Positions 56,337-64,000 of a DNA stretch of 64,000 bases are shown here, one piece after another; positions within the stretch are counted from its first letter, which is position 1, and each line of letters opens with the position of its first letter. A model generated the notes under the pieces. That model had not been told where the DNA came from and did not search any database. It saw only the letters and a program-made list of their open reading frames with translations. The position numbers and the translations under genes are program-made. Source of the stretch: Mesorhizobium sp. B2-7-2 (GTDB lineage Bacteria > Pseudomonadota > Alphaproteobacteria > Rhizobiales > Rhizobiaceae); assembly GCF_006440775.1 (NCBI RefSeq), contig NZ_VFTZ01000003.1, forward strand, positions 367,314-431,313, written 5' to 3'.

Positions 56337-57161
56337 GCGAACATCCTTCTTCTGATTGATAAGCGCCCCACTCCCTGCCTAACCGAGAGGGTACATTAGC
56401 GCCAAATCAAATACGGAAATACGTTGATAGAATGATTGATCGACGAGTTTACCAGCACCGAAAACGCCTAATCTTACAGTGATTTGCATCGAATTTCGGT
56501 GTTTGATGATGCATCAAATTAGCCGGGGATATCACGATTCCGTTGTTCAACCTTCAGGCCACAAAGACCGATGATGCGGTGATCGAAACGCTGCTGGAAC
56601 CAAAACAACCCGATACCGATAGAATCATTGATGCTGGGCGCAGAACACAGCAGTAAGGAAACGGTTGTCAGGATCAATTCCCGGATTTTTGGGAAAACTT
56701 GAAATTTTCTCGGGTGTGACCAGTGCGAGGCACTCCCTTTTTCTAAGCAAAGGAAACTTCGCTTGAGTGCTCTCTTCGTTTAGGCATTTTGCGGGGAACG
56801 TATCTTCGTCGATAGCTCGTCAGATCCAGGGTTTCTGCGATCAGCCGCGTTCGCCGAACTTGGACTTGAGGAACGGTTGAACCGACGCAGCTCAAGCTGA
56901 GACCTTGTCACCGGCTCAGAGGCAGCCGAGCCTCGAATCCCCCTCGCCGAAATGGACATTCAATTCGCGCTCCGACGCAGCCGCGCGCACCCTGAGATCG
57001 GTCCGCTCATTCAAACGGACGAGGACATTGGGCAAGCCTGCCCGTACCGTGAACCTTGGCGCAAAACATGTATCTGAGTAGCGAACCAGGATCATGGAAG
57101 CACGAAGAAATGCTGACCAGTGCACGCAACCCAAGTCAGACGGGCGGTCGGGGGAGACAGC
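56337..57161. other. 825-nt divergent intergenic region upstream of the exopolysaccharide operon
   Basis: No gene is supported. The part 56390-56800 is more AT-rich than the surroundings and should hold divergent promoters for the RTX protein and the glycosyltransferase operon. The inverted repeat TTTGATG-ATG-CATCAAA (56502-56518) is a plausible regulator site. A start-less frame of about 47 codons ends at 56656 and matches nothing I know. Confidence 0.55.
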
Positions 57162-58370
57162 ATGAATCCGCATCTTGTGTGTGTTGGAGGCGAGGACCAC
57201 GCCTTCAGGATTCCGTTTCTGCTGTCGCTGCGTCAGAAGGGCTTCCAAGTCACTGCGGTGTCGAGCGGTCCGGATGCAGCATTTTCGCAGCACGACATTC
57301 CGCATCGACGCTACGGCTTCGACCGATTTTCCAGCGGGAGTGGAGGCGCCGTAAGGACGATCAGAAAACTGATCTCGGACCTGCGCCCGGACATTGTACA
57401 GAGCTTTGATACCAAGCCAAATCTCTTGACGCCGTTGGCGATAAGGGGGGCGGTTCCGGTCATCCGCACCATCAATGGTCTTGGCTGGACGTTTTCTTCT
57501 CGTGAGCCGAGGGCTATGGCGCTGCGCCCGATCTTCTCTGGGCTGCAGTGGCTTTCGTCGCGCTGGACGGCTGCCACGGTTTTCCAAAATCGTGATGACA
57601 AGGCGTTCTTCGAGCGCTACCGGCTCATCGGGCGCGGGACTGGTTGCCTGATCTGCAGTTCCGGCATCGACATCGACGGCTTTACCAGGGCAAGACAGAG
57701 CGCTCCGCCATCGCAGGCGATGCGCGAGCAGCTTGGGCTGTCATCGGCTGAAGTGATCATTTTCGTCGGCCGGCTGACGCGCGAGAAGGGCATCCCAACG
57801 CTGCTTAAGGCAGTACCCCGCGTTCTTGAAAAAAGGCCGAATGCGCGTTTCGTGCTTGTCGGTCCATGGGAATCCGAGGGGCCGTTCGCCGTCAACAAAT
57901 CGCAAATCGAACGCCATTCCCCTCATGTCATTGCGCTGGGTCCACGGCACGATGTTCCTGCCCTTCTTGGCATGGCGGATTTGTTTGCCTTTCCGACACA
58001 ATATCGGGAGGGAGTGCCGCGCGTCCTGCTCGAGGCGGGATTGGCTGGACTGCCTATCGTGGCGTCAGATATGCCGGGCTGCAACGAAGTGGTCCAGCCC
58101 GGCTGGAACGGATACCTGGTTCCGCCTGGCGATGCCGAGGCATTTGCTTCCAGGATAAATCAAGTCTTGGGCGACCGCCCCGCCGGGGCGGCCATGGGCG
58201 CTCGTTCCATCGAATTCGTCAAGCAGCATTTCGCGCTGCCGCTGGTGGTCGCCCAGTATTGCGATCTTTACCGGCATATTCTTGATGCCAAAGCCTTTGG
58301 CGCCTCAGTTCAGGCCTCGCAGACCGAAAAGAATGCCGCATTTGGTCCGTTGGGCGAGGTGCGCCAATGA
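57162..58370 (+). CDS. Glycosyltransferase family 4
   Basis: This 402-residue GT-B enzyme has an N-terminal acceptor domain (HLVCVGGEDHAFRIPFLLSL) and a C-terminal donor domain with FVGRLTREKGIPTLLKAVP and the E-x7-E motif in YREGVPRVLLEAGLAGLP. It transfers an activated sugar to a lipid-linked repeat unit on the cytoplasmic face. The ATG at 57162 follows a GGGGGAGA ribosome-binding site; the start at 57120 adds 14 atypical residues. It heads an operon with overlapping or abutting genes for polymerisation and export. Confidence 0.9.
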   Translation: MNPHLVCVGGEDHAFRIPFLLSLRQKGFQVTAVSSGPDAAFSQHDIPHRRYGFDRFSSGSGGAVRTIRKLISDLRPDIVQSFDTKPNLLTPLAIRGAVPVIRTINGLGWTFSSREPRAMALRPIFSGLQWLSSRWTAATVFQNRDDKAFFERYRLIGRGTGCLICSSGIDIDGFTRARQSAPPSQAMREQLGLSSAEVIIFVGRLTREKGIPTLLKAVPRVLEKRPNARFVLVGPWESEGPFAVNKSQIERHSPHVIALGPRHDVPALLGMADLFAFPTQYREGVPRVLLEAGLAGLPIVASDMPGCNEVVQPGWNGYLVPPGDAEAFASRINQVLGDRPAGAAMGARSIEFVKQHFALPLVVAQYCDLYRHILDAKAFGASVQASQTEKNAAFGPLGEVRQ

Positions 58371-59620
58371 TCCGAGACGTTCTGTTGGCCGGCGGCGTTG
58401 CAATGGCTTATGCATCGCAACTCGAAATTCCAGGGGCGCCGTTCGGAATCAGCGAATTGTTGCTGGCGGTTTGGATACTGATTTCGATTGGCCGCGTACT
58501 TGCCGGTGGTCGACTTGAAGCCGCGCCGGCCCTTTTGATTTTTGCCGCCTTCTGGGGGATCATGGCATTCGCTCTCGGGCTAGGCCTGATTGTCGGCATG
58601 CTTACGAGCGTTCAGTACATGGACGCGCCGGTTCACGACATGATTGCCTATCTATTGCTGGCATTCGTTACATGTCTGCTTGCGGCTGATCCTCAGGCGG
58701 ATCGTCATCTGCGTCGCACCGCGTGGTGGGTGATCGTCATTGCGAACGCGTGTTTTGTTTTCCAACTAGCGCTTGGATTCGGCTTGCTCCATCAGTCCGG
58801 AGTGAACCCTTGGTTTTGGGACAGGTTCACAGGATGGTCGGACAACCCAAACCAACTGGCCCTTTATTGCGCGCTGTTCGGTCCTCTTGCGCTATACCTT
58901 TCAATGACAACAAGTAATGTTGTAGCCAGGATATTTGGAATAATAAGCATTATTCTTATAGTATACATCGGAAGATTGACTAAAAGCGATACTTATCTAT
59001 TGACAATAGTGATAACCGGTTTGGTTTTCCTGATGTTGCGCGTCCGGAGATGGGTCGCGGTTGGCGGAAGGGTCACTCTTGGTCGTCAAATCAGCCTTTT
59101 GCTGTTGCTTGCTTTGATCCCCCTCGCAATCTCCGCAACACCCTATGTGCTTGCGGAAACGAGCAATGTTGAAAACTTCGCCAAGAGCTTGACCAAAGGC
59201 GAGGGTGGTGAGGCGACGGCCGAGACAGCCAATCTGCGCATCAATATCTGGACCAATGCTCTGGGCAAGGGATTGGGGTCTGCTTCGCTGGGCCTCGGCC
59301 CAGGACCACATGTCGACAGATCTGTTGTGACCAAGGAGTTTATCGACCTGCCTTTCGAGGCTCACAGCACATTACTGGATTTGTATACTCAAGGAGGCAT
59401 TCTGGCGGTTCTCGCCCTGTTGTGGATCCTTGGCATCGCGGCCATCTCTGCCTGGCGTGCAAGGCTCGACGCTCTGGTGGCACTCGTTTTGTCGATCGGC
59501 ATCTTCGGCTTCCCGCATTTGGTCATTCGCCACCCGATCGTTTGGTTCTCAATCACACTTTGCCTCGTAGCCGGGCAGCGCAAGCCTATCGCGGCAACTG
59601 CAGGAGCGAGGAGCCGTTGA
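58367..59620 (+). CDS. O-antigen ligase/polysaccharide polymerase-like membrane protein (Wzy/ExoQ type)
   Basis: This 417-residue protein has about ten TM helices and a large periplasmic loop (about 260-325) containing GKGLGSASLGLGPGPHVDR and the nearby FEAHSTLLDLYTQGG. The segment around a periplasmic His (AHS.LLDLYTQGG) is typical of Wzy_C/O-antigen ligase-like proteins. In this context polymerisation of exopolysaccharide units is more likely than LPS ligation. ATGA overlap with the glycosyltransferase. Bases 58900-59000 are more AT-rich than the neighbours. Confidence 0.85.
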   Translation: MIRDVLLAGGVAMAYASQLEIPGAPFGISELLLAVWILISIGRVLAGGRLEAAPALLIFAAFWGIMAFALGLGLIVGMLTSVQYMDAPVHDMIAYLLLAFVTCLLAADPQADRHLRRTAWWVIVIANACFVFQLALGFGLLHQSGVNPWFWDRFTGWSDNPNQLALYCALFGPLALYLSMTTSNVVARIFGIISIILIVYIGRLTKSDTYLLTIVITGLVFLMLRVRRWVAVGGRVTLGRQISLLLLLALIPLAISATPYVLAETSNVENFAKSLTKGEGGEATAETANLRINIWTNALGKGLGSASLGLGPGPHVDRSVVTKEFIDLPFEAHSTLLDLYTQGGILAVLALLWILGIAAISAWRARLDALVALVLSIGIFGFPHLVIRHPIVWFSITLCLVAGQRKPIAATAGARSR

Positions 59621-59621
59621 T

Positions 59622-61616
59622 ATGTGCGGAATCGCCGGGATCCTTCTTGCGCCAGACTCGCCCAGCACAAGGCCGCTCGCCGCTATAGCACCGATGACAA
59701 CAGCTCTCCGTCACAGAGGGCCCGACGGCGAAAGCTTCTGGAAAGATGTGGAGGCTGGTGTCGCTTTCGGCCACAGCCGCCTGGCAGTCGTGGATTTGTC
59801 GGAAACCGGCGCCCAGCCCATGTGTTCGGACAGCGGCCGGTACATAGTCACCTTCAATGGTGAGATATACAATTTTCGGGACTTGCGCCGAGAGCTTGAG
59901 AACGCCGGCCACACCTTTCGCGGGACATGCGATACGGAAGTTGTGCTTGGGGCCGTGGAGCAGTGGGGGCTCGAAGCTGCGCTTACGCGATTTGTCGGCA
60001 TGTTCGCGTTCGGATTGTGGGACGCAAAAACGAGAACTCTTCATCTGGCCCGCGACCGGATGGGAGAAAAACCGATCTACGTCGCCCCGACCCGCCATGC
60101 CCTGGTTTTTGGCTCCGAACTCAAGGCCATTCGGTGTTTCCCGGATTTCCGTCCAGAACTCAATCCCAGCGCCGTAAGGGCTATGCTGTCGCAGGGTTGG
60201 GTGCCGGACGACAGTTGTATCTGGCGCGGCGTTTTCAAATTGCCGCCGGGATCGGCTCTGTCCTTAACTGCAGCGGATTTCGCAAAAGCGCGCCGTACGG
60301 GAACCGTTCGAAACAAAGTTCGATTCTGGTGGTCGTTGGCAGACGTCGCCGCGAAAGGCCGGCAAGACCCGATCGTCGGCAGCGATGAAGATTTGACGAA
60401 TGAACTCGATCGGCTGCTTCGGCTTTCTGTTCGAGAGCGCATGTGCGCGGATGTGCCGCTCGGCGCCTTCCTGTCGGGCGGCGTAGATAGCTCGACCGTA
60501 GCCGCGCTAATGCAGGTCCAATCCCGAAAATCCATTCGCACTTTCACGATCGCCTTCGGGGAGCACGGTTTCGATGAAGCTCCTCATGCTGCAGCGGTCG
60601 CTCAGTACATAGGCAGCGATCATACAGAGCTGCACCTTTCCCCTGCTTCCGCACGCGATGTCATTCCGGAATTGCCCAGTGCCTGGGACGAGCCGTTCGC
60701 CGACGAATCGCAAATCCCCACCCTGCTGGTGGCGCGACTTGCTCGGCAGCACGTCACTGTGGCGCTGACGGGCGACGGAGGCGATGAATGTTTCGCCGGT
60801 TACGCTCGCCATCTGATGGCGGCGCGAGCAAATCGGCGTCGTCGTTTGCCTTCTTCGCTGCGTGGTTCAGTTGCCGCAAGCATTGGGCTTGTGGCGCGCG
60901 CCACCCGTTACGATTTTTTTGGCAGGCTGCCACTTTCAGCGCTCTTCGGCCATGCGTTGCGCGGTGATCGGCTGGAGCGATTGGCTCAATTGCTCGCCGC
61001 TTCGGACCAGGAAGAACTGTACCAGCGCCTGGCAGGGTCATCGACGACAAGCCTGACCCGATTTGGCCACCGGGCGTCAACTCGCCGAACACCGCGACTC
61101 GACGATTTGCTGTCCCGGCTCCTCTACAACGATATGGCAGGATATTTGCCGGGCGACATCCTGGTGAAGCTGGACCGAGCCAGCATGGCGAACGGGCTGG
61201 AAGGCCGCTGCCCGCTGCTCGACCATCGCGTCGTTGAATTCGCCTGGCGGCTGCCATCGGATGCAATGGTTCGCCATGGACGAGGCAAGTGGCTGCTTCG
61301 ACAGTTGTTGCACCGCTACGTTCCCCGGCGGCTGATAGATAGGCCTAAGCAGGGCTTCGATGTTCCGATTGCGGTCTGGTTGACAGGACCGTTGCGCGCA
61401 TGGGCGAGTGACCTGTTTGCCGACATGCGCCAGTCAAGAGATGGGCTCCTGGACATCGATAGAGTCCAGACGTGCTGGCGCGATCATGTCAACGGAAAGC
61501 GGGATCATTCCCGAGATCTTTGGGCAACATTGATGTTCCTGGCATGGCGCGCCGACGCCAACCGGCTTCCAGTGCCCGCGAGACAGTCGCGCATGCTTGA
61601 AATGACGGGAGTTTAA
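59622..61616 (+). CDS. asnB: Asparagine synthetase (glutamine-hydrolysing), AsnB type
   Basis: This 664-residue protein has an N-terminal Ntn glutaminase domain with catalytic Cys2 (MCGIAGILL), RHRGPDGESFW and FNGEIYNF. The synthetase domain follows with the PP-loop LSGGVDSSTVAAL and LTGDGGDECFAGY. It starts 1 nt after the polymerase stop, inside the polysaccharide operon. AsnB-like enzymes in such clusters often amidate a uronic acid or other carboxyl group on the sugar or a precursor, so that role is at least as likely as asparagine synthesis. Confidence 0.92.
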   Translation: MCGIAGILLAPDSPSTRPLAAIAPMTTALRHRGPDGESFWKDVEAGVAFGHSRLAVVDLSETGAQPMCSDSGRYIVTFNGEIYNFRDLRRELENAGHTFRGTCDTEVVLGAVEQWGLEAALTRFVGMFAFGLWDAKTRTLHLARDRMGEKPIYVAPTRHALVFGSELKAIRCFPDFRPELNPSAVRAMLSQGWVPDDSCIWRGVFKLPPGSALSLTAADFAKARRTGTVRNKVRFWWSLADVAAKGRQDPIVGSDEDLTNELDRLLRLSVRERMCADVPLGAFLSGGVDSSTVAALMQVQSRKSIRTFTIAFGEHGFDEAPHAAAVAQYIGSDHTELHLSPASARDVIPELPSAWDEPFADESQIPTLLVARLARQHVTVALTGDGGDECFAGYARHLMAARANRRRRLPSSLRGSVAASIGLVARATRYDFFGRLPLSALFGHALRGDRLERLAQLLAASDQEELYQRLAGSSTTSLTRFGHRASTRRTPRLDDLLSRLLYNDMAGYLPGDILVKLDRASMANGLEGRCPLLDHRVVEFAWRLPSDAMVRHGRGKWLLRQLLHRYVPRRLIDRPKQGFDVPIAVWLTGPLRAWASDLFADMRQSRDGLLDIDRVQTCWRDHVNGKRDHSRDLWATLMFLAWRADANRLPVPARQSRMLEMTGV

Positions 61617-61617
61617 A

Positions 61618-63831
61618 ATGGAAGGTTCGATAGCTAGGCGAACGAAGCTACCGCGCGCCACAGAGATGCGCGTCGAAGTGCGAGAGCCCAATCCGCGCAT
61701 GCGGCGTCCGCTACGTGACCCTCGAGAAGACCTGACCCCTTTCGGCCAATTGTTGGTTACCTTGGCGGCGCGCAAATGGTTTTTGGTCGCAATGGCCGTT
61801 TTGGGCGGTGCGGTTGCGGGTCTAGCTGGCTTCGCCCGGCCGGCGCTGTATGAGGCCACCACGCAAATCATCGTCGACGGTCCGACCAGAAGCGCTCCTC
61901 AGCCGACGGGCGGTCAGGATATGCTCGATACCAGCATTGACAACCATCTGACGATGCTGGCCTCACAATCTCATCTGCGTCGGGTAATTGACGCAATTTA
62001 TAAGGCAACGCCCGATCGGCAGGCCAACCTCAATGGCGCCGCGGCGCAAAACGCCGCTTCCCCAGCCAAATCGCAATCCTTTGCAGGTGCATTCTTGGCC
62101 GGGATTTGGCCGGATCACGCTGACATGACCCCAGAGGGCAGGGAGGCTGCGAGGCTGAAGGCGTTGAGGCGCTACGTCAGGGTCGGGCAGGAACTGCGAT
62201 CGCGAGTCATTACCATCGGCTATACCGATCCGGATCCCGTCCGGGCCGCATTCGTGGCCAACACATTCGCGCAAGTGTATGTCCAGGATCTCGCGCGGAC
62301 TGCTCAGGCCGCTGATAGGTTGGAGCTCGCATCCGTCGTCGCTGCGCTGCCTGGCGTGCAGTCCGATCTCGCGCAAGCGACCGACCGCCTTGAAAAATAC
62401 CGGCTAAGTCACGGGACTGTCGACCAGGGTGCCGTTGATAATGCTGTCCGCGACACGGCCGACCTTAATCAGCAACTGTCATTGTCTCGCGCAAACCTCT
62501 CCACCGCCGAGGCCCGTGTTCAGCATATTCAAGAATTGCAACGGTCCGGTGCCACGAACGCCACGCTTGCGAGTGCAATCGGATCGCCGACGCTGAGCGA
62601 TCTGATAGCCCGGCAGGGTGGCGCCGCGGCCGATGCGGATCTGAATGTTGCCGTCAAGCGCGAAATCGAACAGAGCATCGAACGCATCAAGTCGGAAGCC
62701 GACATCTATCGCGCGCAGGTTTCCGCTCTGGAGGCGCGCAAGAATGTGCTCGACGCGGTCGTAGCCGACACAGCAGGCAGGCTTTCCGGGCTTCACGCAT
62801 TGGAGCCGGCAGTCACCATATTGACGCAGCGGTACAATGATCTTCTGAACAGGCAACAGGATTTGAGGAACCGCATCGCGGTTCCGTCTGCGGGAGTTTC
62901 AATAATTTCGGCGGCATGGCCACCGAGTAACCCGAAAAGCCTTTCACCGATCTTCCTTATCCCACCGGGTATGGTCGTATTCGGCCTCATCGGGGGCGTC
63001 TTGGTTCTCTTGAAAAGTCGCATGAGCCGCACAATGCGCGGTGAGGCTGAGACAGAAGCAGCGCTCGGCTTCCCTTCCGTTGGGCTATTGCCCAGGACAT
63101 CAAGAGCGAGTGCCAAGCGCTTGCAGACCCTCACTCTAAGCCAGAAAAATTCCGCCTACGGCCGCGCTGCATTGTCCCTATTGATCAATGTGGCCCCCGA
63201 ACCGGCCCCCGGACGATCGTCGCAGATGATGCTCGTCACTTCCAGCGATAAGGGTGATGGGAAAACAGAGCTGGCATGGAGCCTGGCGCTCTCGGCCACA
63301 CGCCTGGGCAGCAATGTCCTGTTCATCGATCTTGACCCGCAGGACAAGCAACTGACCAACGACTTTGTGCGCGAATTCAGCATTTCCAAACCGCATAAGT
63401 CGTTTGCGGATTATGTGAAGGGCCGCTGCGAGCTAGACGAGGCTGTCGTGAGCATGCCCGGTATCGGCATCGATTTCATGGCCGCACCCATAGTTTCGGA
63501 CGATCTTTTGAAGCTATTGGTTGACGTCGATGTGCCGCGACACTTCGCGGACAAGCTGGGCGCCGTGTACAATCTTGTCATTCTCAACGGGCCGCCAGGG
63601 TTGCACGGTCCGGAATCCCGACTGCTCAGTAGTTGGGCAGATGCCGTTATCTTTGCTGTCCGGTGGGCCAAGACACCGCGCAGTGTCGCACGCGGCATTC
63701 TGGAATCACTGCAGCCTAATGGTTCGAGATCCGCTCCGGTAGGGATTGCTCTCACTGGAGTAAATCTCAAGCAGCACGCCAAATATCATTTTGGGGACAG
63801 TGGCGATCTTCTGCTGTTCGGAAAACGATAA
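61618..63831 (+). CDS. Exopolysaccharide chain-length/transport protein, Wzz fused to BY-kinase-like domain (ExoP type)
   Basis: This 737-residue protein has TM1 (about 54-75), a periplasmic Wzz domain with coiled coils (about 225-410), TM2 (about 438-462, after the Pro-rich stretch SLSPIFLIPPG) and a cytoplasmic P-loop domain (about 510-737). The Walker A motif is SDKGDGKTE (S543 onward, K549), with Walker A' VLFIDLDPQ and a third motif LVILNGPPG. The C-terminus has a single Tyr (AKYHFGD) and no tyrosine cluster, so classic autophosphorylation switching may be absent. It starts one base after the asnB stop. Confidence 0.88.
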   Translation: MEGSIARRTKLPRATEMRVEVREPNPRMRRPLRDPREDLTPFGQLLVTLAARKWFLVAMAVLGGAVAGLAGFARPALYEATTQIIVDGPTRSAPQPTGGQDMLDTSIDNHLTMLASQSHLRRVIDAIYKATPDRQANLNGAAAQNAASPAKSQSFAGAFLAGIWPDHADMTPEGREAARLKALRRYVRVGQELRSRVITIGYTDPDPVRAAFVANTFAQVYVQDLARTAQAADRLELASVVAALPGVQSDLAQATDRLEKYRLSHGTVDQGAVDNAVRDTADLNQQLSLSRANLSTAEARVQHIQELQRSGATNATLASAIGSPTLSDLIARQGGAAADADLNVAVKREIEQSIERIKSEADIYRAQVSALEARKNVLDAVVADTAGRLSGLHALEPAVTILTQRYNDLLNRQQDLRNRIAVPSAGVSIISAAWPPSNPKSLSPIFLIPPGMVVFGLIGGVLVLLKSRMSRTMRGEAETEAALGFPSVGLLPRTSRASAKRLQTLTLSQKNSAYGRAALSLLINVAPEPAPGRSSQMMLVTSSDKGDGKTELAWSLALSATRLGSNVLFIDLDPQDKQLTNDFVREFSISKPHKSFADYVKGRCELDEAVVSMPGIGIDFMAAPIVSDDLLKLLVDVDVPRHFADKLGAVYNLVILNGPPGLHGPESRLLSSWADAVIFAVRWAKTPRSVARGILESLQPNGSRSAPVGIALTGVNLKQHAKYHFGDSGDLLLFGKR

Positions 63832-63858
63832 GGCACTCAAGCCCCTGGGTCGCAAGAA

Positions 63859-64000
63859 ATGATTATCGAACTCTTTGGACCGCCTGGAGCTGGCAAAGCA
63901 GTCTTTGCCCATGCGCTTGCCAAATCGCTGCGCGGGCAGGGCTACGCTACGAAAGTGGTCTTCAGTCACAAAGCAAGTAGAAGGTCAAGGAGTGTAGATC
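63859..64000 (+). CDS. P-loop protein, partial at window end
   Basis: The first 47 codons are visible: MIIELFGPPGAGKAVFAHAL and onward. The P-loop GPPGAGKA has Ala where Ser or Thr is usual. It follows the Wzz/BY-kinase gene after 27 nt and is probably part of the same operon. Thymidylate-kinase-like or sulfotransferase-like P-loop proteins occur in such clusters; the fragment is too short to decide. Confidence 0.6.
   Translation, partial: MIIELFGPPGAGKAVFAHALAKSLRGQGYATKVVFSHKASRRSRSVD

Overview
The window looks like chromosome of a Mesorhizobium-type alphaproteobacterium (Hyphomicrobiales). The clues are high GC, a DUF768-like protein, a GGAAC-N16/19-(CG)TT promoter class typical of the EcfG general stress response, an Exo-type polysaccharide cluster and a rhizobial palindromic intergenic repeat. 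The genus is inferred from gene content. I saw no RNA gene, CRISPR array or insertion sequence.

Layout. (1) 0.2-6.3 kb: a catabolic locus with a histidinol-dehydrogenase paralogue, a zinc alcohol dehydrogenase, a GntR/UTRA regulator and a NitT/TauT-type ABC importer. Related operator-like sites precede both halves. (2) 7.0-14.9 kb: a 1906-residue soluble poly-HAMP hybrid histidine kinase and a second hybrid kinase, behind a consensus EcfG promoter. (3) 15.1-28.5 kb: a CadC-like membrane regulator with TPRs and a roughly 3800-residue autotransporter. (4) 28.7-40.3 kb: an accessory stress region with an isochorismatase-like hydrolase, small proteins (one with NepR-like spacing), a broken receiver domain, a PPC protein with an ATP-dependent DNA ligase, a periplasmic PaoABC-type aldehyde oxidoreductase, an FAD monooxygenase and a membrane PQQ glucose dehydrogenase. 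(5) 40.4-52.3 kb: twelve tightly packed genes for alternative complex III (actABCDEF), a small anchored protein, SCO and an A2-type caa3 oxidase, again behind a consensus EcfG-like promoter. (6) 52.4-64 kb: two small proteins, two paralogous glycanase-like secreted proteins (one with a type I/RTX C-terminus), then an exopolysaccharide operon (GT4, polymerase/ligase, asparagine synthetase, Wzz/BY-kinase, P-loop protein) that runs off the end.

How it fits together. PaoABC and the glucose dehydrogenase oxidise substrates in the periplasm. The dehydrogenase passes electrons to quinone, complex III carries quinol electrons to cytochrome c, and the caa3 oxidase reduces O2. Eight EcfG-like promoter matches, all upstream of genes in the right orientation, cluster around these genes, the DNA ligase and the poly-HAMP kinase. 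The window may therefore hold a general-stress regulon that includes a complete alternative respiratory chain. This is the main inference of the annotation and it has not been tested by expression data.
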